Shown piece by piece: positions 16,899 to 26,467 of a DNA stretch of 64,000 nucleotides. How positions within the stretch are numbered: position 1 is the stretch's first letter; each line of letters opens with the position of its first letter. This DNA comes from Aquamicrobium lusatiense (lineage in GTDB: Bacteria > Pseudomonadota > Alphaproteobacteria > Rhizobiales > Rhizobiaceae). The DNA lies in the NCBI RefSeq assembly GCF_014201615.1, contig NZ_JACHEU010000005.1, forward strand, positions 127,956 through 191,955. Direction: 5' to 3'. The position numbers and the translations under genes were made by a program. The notes under the pieces are model-generated. The model ran no database searches. It was not told where the DNA came from and was given only the letters and a program-made list of their open reading frames with translations.

Positions 16899-17747
16899 TC
16901 AGTAAGCGGAAACACCCGATCCCTTGTAGATGCTGTCGAAAACAGCCTTGACCTCGTCATTCTGGTAGGAGGCGACAAGCTTCTTGACCCACGGCGCATC
17001 CTTATCCTCGGCACGAACCGCGATAAAGTTGCGATAGGGATTGTTTTCGATCGTTTCCTTGGCGATCTGAATATCGGCGGTCAGTCCGCTTTTCAGCGCC
17101 CAGTCGGTGTTGACCACAGCCCCGTCGAGATCATCCACCGAACGCCCGACGATACCGGCGTCCAGCTCCTTGATGTCGAGCTTCTTCGGATTCTCGGCGA
17201 TATCGGTGACAGTGGCCAGAATACCGGCGCCCTCGCGCAGCTTGATCAGCCCCGCATCTTCAAGAACGCGCAGCGCACGGCCTTCATTCGAAGGGTCGTT
17301 CGGCACGCCAATCACCGCGCCATCGGGAAGCTCGGCGAGCGACTTGTGCTTCTTGGAGTAGAGGCCAACCGGCCACAGCGCCGTATAGCCGGCAACAACG
17401 ATCTTGTAGCCCTGCGTGGCGATCTGGTTCTCCAGATAAGGCTCGTGCTGGAAGGCATTGGCGTCGATCTCGCCACGCGCCAGCGCCTCATTGGGCTGGG
17501 TGTAGTCGTTGAAGATAACCGTCTCGACGGTCAGTCCCTGCTTGGCAGCCTGCTCTTTCACGGCAACCCAGGTGTCTTCCTCTTCGCCTGCCATGATGCC
17601 GACTTTCAGAGAGGTCTTGTCCTGCGCATGGGCTGAAGGAACCAGTGTCAGTGCCCCGACAGTGAATACGGAAGCCGCAAGGGCGAGCAGCGCGGCTCGA
17701 CGGCTGGTAACAGCAACAGCACGCGAAGTGGTCTCGAAGATGGTCAT
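16899..17747 (-). CDS. metQ: methionine-binding protein MetQ (NlpA family)
   Basis: 282 residues. A Sec signal peptide (about 1-40, ending SAHAQ) shows no lipobox cysteine, so the product is probably soluble in the periplasm. The mature protein begins LKVGIMAGEEEDTW and contains FNDYTQPNEALARGEIDANAFQH, the NlpA-family ligand-site block, and IVGRSVDDLDGAVVNTDWAL. It captures methionine and delivers it to MetNI. ATG 17747 gives a normal signal peptide; the upstream in-frame extension does not. It is first in its operon; a leader hairpin precedes it. Confidence 0.94.
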   Translation of the reverse strand: MTIFETTSRAVAVTSRRAALLALAASVFTVGALTLVPSAHAQDKTSLKVGIMAGEEEDTWVAVKEQAAKQGLTVETVIFNDYTQPNEALARGEIDANAFQHEPYLENQIATQGYKIVVAGYTALWPVGLYSKKHKSLAELPDGAVIGVPNDPSNEGRALRVLEDAGLIKLREGAGILATVTDIAENPKKLDIKELDAGIVGRSVDDLDGAVVNTDWALKSGLTADIQIAKETIENNPYRNFIAVRAEDKDAPWVKKLVASYQNDEVKAVFDSIYKGSGVSAY

Positions 17748-17770
17748 GACAGGTCTCACAAGCCTTGGAA

Positions 17771-17812
17771 GGATAAGGGGCAGCGTCGCGTCTTGCGAAG
17801 CTTGCCTTATCC
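17771..17812 (-). promoter_or_regulatory. leader hairpin upstream of metQ
   Basis: Arms GGATAAGG (17771-17778) and CCTTATCC (17805-17812), perfect 8 bp, enclosing a GC-rich loop with further short pairings. It lies 24-65 bases before the metQ start, so it falls in the probable 5' leader. Methionine importer genes are often under riboswitch or repressor control; I did not find a clear SAM-II consensus here. Confidence 0.35.
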
Positions 17813-18023
17813 TCGACAATCGCCACCCCTTTCTCAAAGGATGGAATTTCTGTAATTTCAATTTAATGGGATTTTGTATTCAAAAATAGGAATTATGGAG
17901 AAATTATTTTCAAACCCAGCAGCTGCGAGACCAGATCCCGTAAATTACGAGTCTGCCTGAACATACCGCCACAAAACAGAAAATGCGCGCAGCGAGCCTC
18001 AAAACCAAGGTGCGCGTCAGTCG

Positions 18024-18383
18024 TCAGTGCAGACAGCTGCCATTGGGAACCCTGCGCTCAACGGCGCCGAGTACGATATCGCCGTTTTCATCGGAGAAGC
18101 CCAGAGTGAGCACTTCGGACATGAACGGCCCGATCTGGCGCGGCGGAAAATTCACCACGGCAAAGATCTGGCGCCCGACCAGCTCCTCCGGCGAATAGTG
18201 ACGCGTGATCTGGGCGGACGATTTCTTGACGCCGATCTCAGGCCCGAAATCGATCTTCAGCTTGATGGCGGGCTTGCGCGCCTCGGGAAATGCCTCGGCC
18301 TCGACAACGGTGCCGGTCCGGATATCGACCTTGTCGAAATCGGCGAAAGTAATCTCCGCCTTGCGCGCCACCTCAGAACTCAT
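18024..18383 (-). CDS. csaA: tRNA-binding/CsaA-like chaperone
   Basis: 119 residues, a single tRNA-binding OB-fold domain: [27 protein letters not shown], followed by [30 protein letters not shown]. This is CsaA, a small homodimeric protein described in Bacillus as a secretion chaperone and related to the TyrRS/EMAP-II tRNA-binding domain. ATG 18383 has GAGG upstream and the start matches relatives. It follows the YbjN gene by 19 bases and may be co-transcribed with it. Confidence 0.92.
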   Translation of the reverse strand: MSSEVARKAEITFADFDKVDIRTGTVVEAEAFPEARKPAIKLKIDFGPEIGVKKSSAQITRHYSPEELVGRQIFAVVNFPPRQIGPFMSEVLTLGFSDENGDIVLGAVERRVPNGSCLH

Positions 18384-18402
18384 ATCCGATCGACCTCAAA
18401 CC

Positions 18403-18903
18403 TCAGGCGTTGCCATGTGTCTCGAACAGGACGCTGGCCAGCGCATCCTTGGCCGAAGTCCCCGACCAGACGACGAACTGAAACGCCTGGAAATAGCACT
18501 CGCACGCTTCGAGAGCCGAAGACAGCAGCACCTCGACCTGCTGGCTGGAGGGCTCCACCCCGCCGGCAAGCAGGAGGGACTGCCTGAACATGATCGCGCC
18601 TTCCTGCTCCCATAGGTCGAAATGCCCGAACAGCATCTGCTCGTTGATGAGCGACAGAAGACGCATCACCTCCAGTGCCCGGTTCTCGGGCACCTTGATG
18701 TCGAAGGCGCAGGCAAGATGCAGCGCCTCGAAATCCTCCATCCACGAAAAGGAGACATGATATTCCGTCCAGCTACCGGCGACGGAAATGGAGATTTCAT
18801 CATCGCCGGCCCGTTCGAAGGACCAGTCATTGTTGTGGGCGACCTGCTCGATCACATCCACGGGATGTATTTCGCGCGAGACTTCGAGTTCGAGGAGTTC
18901 CAT
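18403..18903 (-). CDS. YbjN domain-containing protein
   Basis: 166 residues with the YbjN fold: HNNDWSFERAGDDEISISVAG, then HVSFSWMEDFEALHLACAFD and NRALEVMRLLSLINEQMLFGHFD. YbjN proteins resemble type III secretion chaperones in fold and affect motility and stress phenotypes in enterobacteria, but the mechanism is not established. The C-terminal ~60 residues (YFQAFQFVVWSGTSAKDALAS) are typical of the alphaproteobacterial form. It lies 19 bases upstream of csaA. Confidence 0.88.
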   Translation of the reverse strand: MELLELEVSREIHPVDVIEQVAHNNDWSFERAGDDEISISVAGSWTEYHVSFSWMEDFEALHLACAFDIKVPENRALEVMRLLSLINEQMLFGHFDLWEQEGAIMFRQSLLLAGGVEPSSQQVEVLLSSALEACECYFQAFQFVVWSGTSAKDALASVLFETHGNA

Positions 18904-19230
18904 CTACTGCTTCCCGTCGTTCGCACGGATGCCGCCACTCACTCCATGGCAGGCACCACACCGAACATTATAATTTTTAGAACTCGGACGGTCTGGACTG
19001 CTCGACGCAACAACAACCCATGACCGGACCCCACCGCCCGGCGCATGATCGCCTTCACGAATCATGCAACAAATTCAGTGTATTGATCCGGAGACTCGTG
19101 ACCAGCCCAATTTTGGGAAAACGGCCATTCGCATGTGGACAGCCATCAGGCGCAGGATTCAGTGCCGACAGGTAAGCGATTCATGACAAAGAGCTTTTCC
19201 AGAATCGCCCTTTGTGGAAAACTTTTAAAA
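18904..19230. other. 327-base intergenic region, nothing recognised
   Basis: Lies between the YbjN start and the UbiK stop. No tRNA, hairpin terminator or coding frame with homology was seen. The YbjN promoter should be here; the AT-rich stretch near 18970-18985 is a candidate. Confidence 0.4.
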
Positions 19231-19536
19231 TTATTTCCTGGCACGGGAGCCTGAGGCGGCGGCCGACTTGTCAGCAGATGCCGTAAGGTCGGCAATTCTT
19301 GCCTCAAGCGCGTCAATACGTGCAGAAAGCTTCGCATTTTCCTCGCGAGCCTTCAGCGCCATGTCGCGGGCAGCCTCGAATTCCTCGCGCTGCACGATGT
19401 CCATGGAATTGAGGATGCGCTCCGCCTGGCCCCGGAAGGCCGTTTCCACTTCGCGCCTGACTCCCTGCGCAGCGCCTGCCGCGTCGGTCATCAGCTTGGC
19501 GAATTCGTCCAGAATGCGATTGGATCCGTTTGACAT
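19231..19536 (-). CDS. ubiK: ubiquinone biosynthesis accessory factor (UbiK/BMFP family)
   Basis: 101 residues. MSNGSNRILDEFAKLMTDA starts a mostly helical protein with a coiled coil at about 60-88 (REENAKLSARIDALEARIADL) and an Ala/Ser/Lys tail. These features fit the BMFP/YqiC/UbiK family: Brucella membrane-fusogenic protein, trimeric in vitro, and an assembly factor for ubiquinone synthesis in enterobacteria. The start at 19536 is set by GAGG upstream and conserved N-terminus; a 99-codon extension upstream is not real. It is divergent from lgt. Confidence 0.88.
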   Translation of the reverse strand: MSNGSNRILDEFAKLMTDAAGAAQGVRREVETAFRGQAERILNSMDIVQREEFEAARDMALKAREENAKLSARIDALEARIADLTASADKSAAASGSRARK

Positions 19537-19747
19537 GGCTGCACCTCGCTCGATGGTTTTGACGTAGTGGCCCTCGGTTGCGAATGCAAGTGGGACTGCA
19601 GATGCAAGTGCATCCGCACAACACCCCCATGCATTAACTGCACTTCGCCTGCGCCAGCCTTTTGCTCTGCCTTGACCCTGCCGAAACACTGCCGCATGGT
19701 CCGCGCAAACCCAAATCGGCCAACCCAAATTGTATGAGGATGCCTCT

Positions 19748-20599
19748 TTGAGCTTTCCTTCCCTGCTGCCGGTGGCTGCACTTCCGTTTCCCGAGATCGA
19801 TCCGGTGCTCGTACAGATCGGTCCGCTCGCCATTCACTGGTACGGCCTTGCCTACGTGGCAGGCATCGTCTTCGCCTGGTGGTACGCCCGGCGGCTGGTT
19901 TCCAACCCGCGCCTGTGGCCGGACGGCACTTTGCCCATGAAGCCGCAGGACATCGACGATTTCGTCATGTGGGCGGCCGTCGGCGTGGTTCTGGGCGGAC
20001 GCATCGGCTACGTGCTGTTCTACGATTTCGCCCGCTATATCGCCAATCCGGCCGACATTTTCGCCGTCTGGCAGGGGGGTATGTCCTTCCATGGCGGCAT
20101 TCTCGGCACCACGATCGCGATGTACCTGTTTGCCCGCTCGCGGGGCATACGGCCCTGGTCGCTCTTCGATGTGGTCGCCGCCGGCGTTCCGGTCGGGCTT
20201 GGCCTGGGGCGGCTGGCCAATTTCATCAATTCGGAACTCTGGGGTCGCACCTCGGACGTATCGTGGGCTGTGCTGTTTCCGAATGGCGGTCCGCTGCCGC
20301 GCCATCCGAGCCAGCTCTATGAAGGCCTGCTGGAAGGTATCGTGCTTTTCCTCGTTCTGCGCCTGCTCACCCACTCCTGGCTGAAACTGAAGGCTCCGCG
20401 CTTCGTCTCGGGCGCATTCATCTGCGGCTACGGCCTGTCACGTATATTTGTCGAATTCTTCCGGGAGCCGGATGCGCATATCGGCTACCTCGCAGGAAGC
20501 TGGCTCACCATGGGCATGCTGCTCTCCCTGCCGATGGTTCTGCTGGGCATATGGGCGATGGCGACCGCGAAGGCCCTGCCCCGCTCCGCGCAAGCATGA
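19748..20599 (+). CDS. lgt: prolipoprotein diacylglyceryl transferase
   Basis: 283 residues with seven or so membrane helices. [15 protein letters not shown] is the conserved first helix region; [11 protein letters not shown] and [14 protein letters not shown] form the Lgt signature; RHPSQLYE and the C-terminal helix [12 protein letters not shown] complete it. It transfers diacylglycerol from phosphatidylglycerol to the lipobox cysteine in the inner membrane, needed by lipoproteins such as those at 7748 and 23790. A TTG at 19748 preceded by GAGGA with seven-base spacing is preferred to an upstream TTG at 19730. Its TGA overlaps the next start (ATGA). Confidence 0.95.
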   Translation: MSFPSLLPVAALPFPEIDPVLVQIGPLAIHWYGLAYVAGIVFAWWYARRLVSNPRLWPDGTLPMKPQDIDDFVMWAAVGVVLGGRIGYVLFYDFARYIANPADIFAVWQGGMSFHGGILGTTIAMYLFARSRGIRPWSLFDVVAAGVPVGLGLGRLANFINSELWGRTSDVSWAVLFPNGGPLPRHPSQLYEGLLEGIVLFLVLRLLTHSWLKLKAPRFVSGAFICGYGLSRIFVEFFREPDAHIGYLAGSWLTMGMLLSLPMVLLGIWAMATAKALPRSAQA

Positions 20600-21684
20600 C
20601 AAGGCTGGGAGAACGCATCGCCGAACTGATAGCCGCGGACAGCCCCATTCCGGTCAGCGAGTATATGGCGCTGTGCCTGTTCGACCCGCATTACGGCTAC
20701 TATACGACCCGCGAGCCCTTCGGCGCCGGTGGCGACTTCATCACGGCTCCCGAAATCAGCCAGATGTTCGGCGAACTGGTTGCAGCCTGGCTCTATCAGG
20801 CATGGCTGGCGAATGGCCGCCCCATGCCCGCCACTATAGCCGAGATCGGCCCCGGTCGCGGAACGCTGATGAAGGACATGGTGCGCACATGGTCGCGGAT
20901 CGACTCCACCTTTTTCAGCGCCGCGACTTTCGCACTCGTGGAAACCAGCCCGCGACTTGCCGCAATCCAGCGCGACACGCTGGGCCCGGCGGCGGCCCGC
21001 ATCACATGGCATGAGAGCGTCGCAACCCTTGGCGATGCGCCGCTTTTCATCGTCGGCAACGAATTGTTCGATGCCCTTCCCATTCGACAGTTCGTGCAAA
21101 CCGCGGCGGGCTGGCGCGAGCGCATGGTGGGTCTCGAAGAGAACGGTGTTCTGGCATTCTTTGCCGGCATGGCGTCGCTCGACCCTGCGCTTCTGCCGCC
21201 GGGCGCCGCCTCTGCCACGCAAGGCGCCATCCTCGAACTCGCCCCGGCACGAAACGCCCTGATGGCCGAAGTATCCGCGCGCATTTCAGCCCGGGGCGGC
21301 GCCGGTTTGTTCATCGATTATGGTTATCTGCAGCCGGGCGTCGGTGATACCTTGCAGGCGCTGAAGGACCATGTCTTCGATGACGTTCTGGCCCATCCCG
21401 GCGAAGCCGACCTGACCAGCCATGTCGATTTCGCCGCTCTTTCGGATGTCGCGCAGGCACATGGTCTGAGGGCGATGACTTCCACGCAAGGCTCTTTCCT
21501 GCTCGCCATGGGTCTTCTGGAACGCGCCGGAAATCTGGGCGCCAATGCAGACGAGGCCGGGCGCGATGCGATCTCCGCGCAGGTGGAACGGCTGGCCGGC
21601 CCCGACCAGATGGGCGACCTGTTCAAGGTTCTTGCCGTGCTGCCTGAAGACGTGGAGGACGTGGCTTTTCCGGCTGGAGATTGA
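20596..21684 (+). CDS. MidA/NDUFAF7-type methyltransferase
   Basis: 362 residues, class I SAM-dependent methyltransferase of the MidA (DUF185) family. Motif I is [45 protein letters not shown] is the family N-terminal block, and [19 protein letters not shown] is another. NDUFAF7, the mitochondrial orthologue, methylates an arginine of complex I subunit NDUFS2. The bacterial role is probably similar but unproven. It overlaps lgt by four bases (ATGA) and is surely co-translated. Confidence 0.92.
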   Translation: MTRLGERIAELIAADSPIPVSEYMALCLFDPHYGYYTTREPFGAGGDFITAPEISQMFGELVAAWLYQAWLANGRPMPATIAEIGPGRGTLMKDMVRTWSRIDSTFFSAATFALVETSPRLAAIQRDTLGPAAARITWHESVATLGDAPLFIVGNELFDALPIRQFVQTAAGWRERMVGLEENGVLAFFAGMASLDPALLPPGAASATQGAILELAPARNALMAEVSARISARGGAGLFIDYGYLQPGVGDTLQALKDHVFDDVLAHPGEADLTSHVDFAALSDVAQAHGLRAMTSTQGSFLLAMGLLERAGNLGANADEAGRDAISAQVERLAGPDQMGDLFKVLAVLPEDVEDVAFPAGD

Positions 21685-21785
21685 CACTCGCCTGTCTCCC
21701 GCCGCACTCTGGTTCACTGTGACGCGAACGGAAGCCCGCACAGCTCCCGCTTGACGAAACGGTCCGGGGAGACAACAAAGCCGCA

Positions 21786-22577
21786 ATGGTGAATCAGAAA
21801 AAACCGGATCCGATCCGCTCTCCGCTACTGGACAAGGCCGGGACAGACGGCATCCGCCATGGCTATTTCACCCGCACAGGCGGCGTATCCGAAGGTATCT
21901 ACCGCGGCCTCAACATCGGCACCGGATCGCAGGACGATCAGGCGCTGGTGGCTGAAAACCGCAGGCGCGTGGCCGATTGGATGGGTGTCGGCCCCGATCA
22001 TCTGCTGACCGCCTGGCAGGTTCATTCGCCAGACGTCGTCGTGGCACGCGAGCCGTTCACTGGCGATCGCCCCAAGGCCGATGCCATCGTGACCGACCGG
22101 CCGGGCATTGCTGTCGGCGCCTCAACGGCGGATTGCGGTCCCGTACTGTTTGCCGACCCGCAGGCAGGGGTCGTCGGCGCCGCACACGCCGGCTGGAAAG
22201 GCGCGCTAACAGGTGTTCTGGAAAATACGATCGTTGCCATGGAAAGCCTTGGGGCGCGACGCGACGGCATCGTCGCCGTGCTCGGCCCTTCAATCAGCGG
22301 CAGGAATTATGAGGTCGGCCCGGAATTCCGCGATCGGTTCCTGTCCGCCGCACCCGCCAATGAGGGCTGGTTCATTCCTTCCGGCCGTGCGGACCATTTC
22401 CTGTTCGACCTCAACGGCTACACTGTAGAGCGTCTGCGCAACGCGGGCGTGACCGCCGAAGCTCTGGGACGCTGCACCTATGATGAGGAAGAGCTGTTCT
22501 ATTCCTATCGCCGCACAACCCATCGAAACGAGCCGGACTATGGCCGGCAGGCCTCGGTGATCGTTCTGGAGAGGTAA
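21786..22577 (+). CDS. pgeF: purine nucleoside phosphorylase/polyphenol oxidoreductase (PgeF/YfiH family)
   Basis: 263 residues. GYFTRTGGVSEGIYRGLNIG is the N-terminal motif, STADCGPVLFADPQAGVVGAAHAGWKG carries the conserved Cys and His metal/active-site positions, and RCTYDEEELFYSYRR holds the second cysteine. Once called laccase-like, the family hydrolyses wrongly made cytosolic purine-nucleoside or peptidoglycan-precursor products (PgeF) and cleaves adenosine phosphorolytically in some members. It follows the midA gene by 101 bases and precedes the M24 gene by six bases. Confidence 0.9.
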   Translation: MVNQKKPDPIRSPLLDKAGTDGIRHGYFTRTGGVSEGIYRGLNIGTGSQDDQALVAENRRRVADWMGVGPDHLLTAWQVHSPDVVVAREPFTGDRPKADAIVTDRPGIAVGASTADCGPVLFADPQAGVVGAAHAGWKGALTGVLENTIVAMESLGARRDGIVAVLGPSISGRNYEVGPEFRDRFLSAAPANEGWFIPSGRADHFLFDLNGYTVERLRNAGVTAEALGRCTYDEEELFYSYRRTTHRNEPDYGRQASVIVLER

Positions 22578-22583
22578 GCAATC

Positions 22584-23735
22584 ATGGCGCTGCATTTCGA
22601 ACGCTCCGAATTCGATGCCCGCCGCGACCGGCTGATGATCGAGCTGGCTGAACGCAAGCTCGACGCGATCCTGCTGTTCGCGCAGGAAAGCATGTACTGG
22701 CTGACCGGCTACGACACCTTCGGCTTCTGCTTCTTCCAGTGCCTAGTCGTGAAGGCCGATGGTTCCATGACGCTGCTGACGCGCTCTGCCGATCTGCGTC
22801 AGGCACGCAACACTTCCATCATCGAAAACGTCGTGCTGTGGACCGACCGCGAGGGTGCCAATCCGGCCATAGACCTGCGCAACCTGCTCAACGAGCTGGA
22901 CCTGCTCGGCGCGCGCATCGGCGTCGAATACGATACGCACGGCCTTACCGCCTATAACGGCCGCCGGCTGGACGAGCAGCTGCAGACCTTCGGCCAGATT
23001 GCCGATGCCTCCGGCATTGTCGGGCGCCTGAGGCTTTTCAAGAGCCCGGCCGAGATCCTCAAAGTTGAAAAAGCAGCCGCTCTGTCCGATGATGCCCTAG
23101 ACGCGGCCCTTCCGCTTGTTAAGCAGGGCGGAGACGAGGCGGCCATCCTCGCCGCGATGCAGGGCACCGTTCTTGCCGGCGGCGGCGACTATCCCGCCAA
23201 TGAATTCATCGTCGGTTCCGGACCGGACGCCCTGTTGTGCCGCTACAAGGCCGGCCGCCGCAAGCTGAACAAGAACGACCAGCTTACGCTGGAATGGGCC
23301 GGCGTCTTTCATCATTATCATGCGCCGATGATGTGCACAGTGCTTACCGGCAAGGCGTCCAAACGCCATCAGGAGCTTTTCGAGGCCTCGCAGGCTGCCC
23401 TGCTCGCCATCGAGAAAACGCTTACGCCCGACAACACATTCGGTGATGTTTTCGACGCCCATGCCCGGACAATGGAAGCGCACGGGCTGACGAGGCACCG
23501 GCTCAACGCCTGCGGCTATTCGGTCGGCGCACGCTTTGCCCCGTCCTGGATGGACATGCCCATGTTCTATCAGGGCAATCAGGAGCCTATCGCTCCCAAC
23601 ATGACGCTATTCGCCCATGTGATCATCATGGATTCGGAAACCGAGACGGCAATGACGCTCGGACGAACCTATCTCACCACCGAATCTCATGCCCGGTCTC
23701 TGTCGCGTCATGATCTCGACTTGATCGTGAAGTGA
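22584..23735 (+). CDS. M24-family (creatinase-like) protein
   Basis: 383 residues. It has an N-terminal creatinase/prolidase domain (about 1-135), then the pita-bread M24 fold (about 150-375), including NEFIVGSGPDALLCRYKAGR. The usual metal ligands of methionine/Xaa-Pro aminopeptidases (two Asp, His, two Glu) are not visible: the first site reads LTLEWAGVFHHYHAPMMC, the His site CGYSVGARFAP and a Glu site LFAHVIIMDSE. It is thus more like creatinase and ectoine-hydrolase relatives, which act without metal on small N-substituted amino acids. Its substrate is unknown. ATG 22584 is six bases after pgeF. Confidence 0.88.
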   Translation: MALHFERSEFDARRDRLMIELAERKLDAILLFAQESMYWLTGYDTFGFCFFQCLVVKADGSMTLLTRSADLRQARNTSIIENVVLWTDREGANPAIDLRNLLNELDLLGARIGVEYDTHGLTAYNGRRLDEQLQTFGQIADASGIVGRLRLFKSPAEILKVEKAAALSDDALDAALPLVKQGGDEAAILAAMQGTVLAGGGDYPANEFIVGSGPDALLCRYKAGRRKLNKNDQLTLEWAGVFHHYHAPMMCTVLTGKASKRHQELFEASQAALLAIEKTLTPDNTFGDVFDAHARTMEAHGLTRHRLNACGYSVGARFAPSWMDMPMFYQGNQEPIAPNMTLFAHVIIMDSETETAMTLGRTYLTTESHARSLSRHDLDLIVK

Positions 23736-23789
23736 TACGTTCCATCCCGGGATATGTATGATCCCGCGGCGTATGGAGTATTGAGGGAC

Positions 23790-24332
23790 ATGAGCCGAAG
23801 ATCCCTGTCGAGCTTGTTTTTGGTGGCACTGACCGTTTCGGCCTGCAACAGTTCAAGCGTGCTCGATCCGTCCTCTGCTTCCCCCGGCCCCGCGACATCG
23901 ACTGCCGCAGGCACCGCATCTGCGCCCCCCTCACTTCAGCCGCAAGCCGGCAACAGCAGGGTGAGGCTTCAGGTTGCTCCGATCGTCGGTGCATCGGTGG
24001 AGGCAGCGGGGCCTCTGATGGAAGCACTTCAGCAGCAGGCGCGCCAGCGCGGCATAACACTGACCGGCAGTTCCGGTCAGAGTGCGACCCACGTCCTGAA
24101 AGGCTATTTTTCCGTTCTGACCGAGGAAGGTCAGACCACAGTCATCTACGTCTGGGACGTCTACGATCCGGCCGGAAGCCGCCTGCACCGCATCTCTGGT
24201 CAGCAGAAGGCGCCTACGGTGAATTCAGCCGAAGGCTGGCCCGGCGTAGCACCGGCCACGCTCGGTTCCATTGCCGACACGACCATCGACCAGCTCTCGG
24301 GCTGGCTGGGCAGTCAGTCTGTGCAGGAGTGA
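23790..24332 (+). CDS. conserved lipoprotein of unknown function
   Basis: 180 residues. The signal sequence (MSRRSLSSLFLVALTVSAC) ends in a lipobox with Cys19. A Ser/Pro/Ala-rich spacer of about 40 residues follows, then a domain containing VRLQVAPIVGASVEAAGPLMEALQQQARQRG and THVLKGYFSVLTEEGQTTVIYVWDVYD. It should be anchored to a membrane facing the periplasm and is probably conserved in Hyphomicrobiales. ATG 23790 has GAGGG upstream; a 12-codon extension lacks a site. It stands alone, upstream of prs. Confidence 0.8.
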   Translation: MSRRSLSSLFLVALTVSACNSSSVLDPSSASPGPATSTAAGTASAPPSLQPQAGNSRVRLQVAPIVGASVEAAGPLMEALQQQARQRGITLTGSSGQSATHVLKGYFSVLTEEGQTTVIYVWDVYDPAGSRLHRISGQQKAPTVNSAEGWPGVAPATLGSIADTTIDQLSGWLGSQSVQE

Positions 24333-24483
24333 TGCGATCATATCGCCTGCGACATTTTCCCTGCGCCTTAATGGCCATATATGCCCGGAATCTTGGGATT
24401 TGCGCGGAGAATCCAGTTTGCAACGCTTGCAATACTGACCAAGGCGGCTAAAAACCCCCTAAATTTTTCTCCGGGAACAAGAC

Positions 24484-25419
<936 letters not shown>

Positions 25420-25492
25420 TACCGGTCCTTTTTCGTCACAAATGAATGCCGCCGTTTTTCGCGAACGACGTCATCTGGTGGCCTGCATCCGT

Positions 25493-26353
25493 TCAGATGA
25501 CCAGTTCCTGCCGCAGCGGCCGCTCCGCCTCGAAGGATCGGCGCAGATAGTTGCGCGGCGACGCACCCAACATGCGCTTGAACATGGTGGTGAACGCCGG
25601 CACGCTGTCATAGCCGAGGTCCAGCGCCACACTGGTGATCGGCTCTCCATCGGCCAGCCGCGGCAAGGCCGCAAACAGCAACGCCTGCTGGCGCCATGTC
25701 GAGAGCGACAGCCCCGTTTCCCGGTGAAAGGTGCGGGTGAATGACCGCCGGCTCATACCCAGCAATTCCGCCCAGTCGTCGATGGTCGTGTGCGGCGAAG
25801 GCTCTGCAAGAAAGCGCCGGCACAGCGCAGCGATACGCGGATCGGACGGAAAAGTGAGTCCGAGAGGCCGCTCAGGAAGACGCGGAATTTCAAGCAGCAG
25901 AAGGTTCAGCAGCAGAATCCTCCGCTCCGATGGGGCGGACTGAGCAGGTTTCTGAACCGCCTCGATGATGAGGCTGCGCATCAGATCGCTGACCGCGACG
26001 ACCCGCAGCCGCGAGGGAAGCCCTTCGATCGCATCGGGGAGCACATAGACGGAGCGCATGCTGACGTCGCCCAGCATTTCCACCGAATGCACGATGCCGG
26101 CCGGAACCCACATGGCATGGTCCGGCGGCACGATCCATCGCCCGAATTTCGTCTTGATCAGCACCACGCCATGCAGCGCATGCAGAAGTTGCGCCCGGTC
26201 GTGGTCATGCTCGGGCACCCGATAGCCGTCCGGATATTCGCAAGGCAGCGCGACGATGTGATCGCTTTTCTGCTCCAGCCACCGAAGCCGGCGCATATGC
26301 ATTTCAAACATTGAAACGTCGCCGTTACCGGCAGGGGTCTCTTCTTTAGGCAT
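25493..26353 (-). CDS. AraC-family transcriptional regulator
   Basis: 286 residues. An N-terminal cupin-like sensing domain (PEHDHDRAQLLHALHGVVLI, with the HDH metal-like motif) leads to a C-terminal AraC DNA-binding domain at about 190-280: WAELLGMSRRSFTRTFHRETG, then ALDLGYDSVPAFTTMFKRMLGASPRNYLR. It is divergent from the fsr-type MFS exporter 114 bases away and probably regulates it. The start is doubtful: ATG 26353 is chosen, but GTG 26392 would add 13 residues; neither has a clear site. Confidence 0.87.
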   Translation of the reverse strand: MPKEETPAGNGDVSMFEMHMRRLRWLEQKSDHIVALPCEYPDGYRVPEHDHDRAQLLHALHGVVLIKTKFGRWIVPPDHAMWVPAGIVHSVEMLGDVSMRSVYVLPDAIEGLPSRLRVVAVSDLMRSLIIEAVQKPAQSAPSERRILLLNLLLLEIPRLPERPLGLTFPSDPRIAALCRRFLAEPSPHTTIDDWAELLGMSRRSFTRTFHRETGLSLSTWRQQALLFAALPRLADGEPITSVALDLGYDSVPAFTTMFKRMLGASPRNYLRRSFEAERPLRQELVI

Positions 26354-26467
26354 CACAATTGGCCCACTTGCGAAAGTAATGGACCAAACCACGAAAGAAC
26401 CCCCGACACAACAGGATTATAAGCCCCGCAAGACCTTGCGTATTGCCTGAGTGCACGGAGCCTTGCC

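Noticed and set aside
17748..18023. SAM-II riboswitch upstream of metQ
   Set aside because: The hairpin is real but the conserved loop sequences of SAM-II were not identified, so no call is made.
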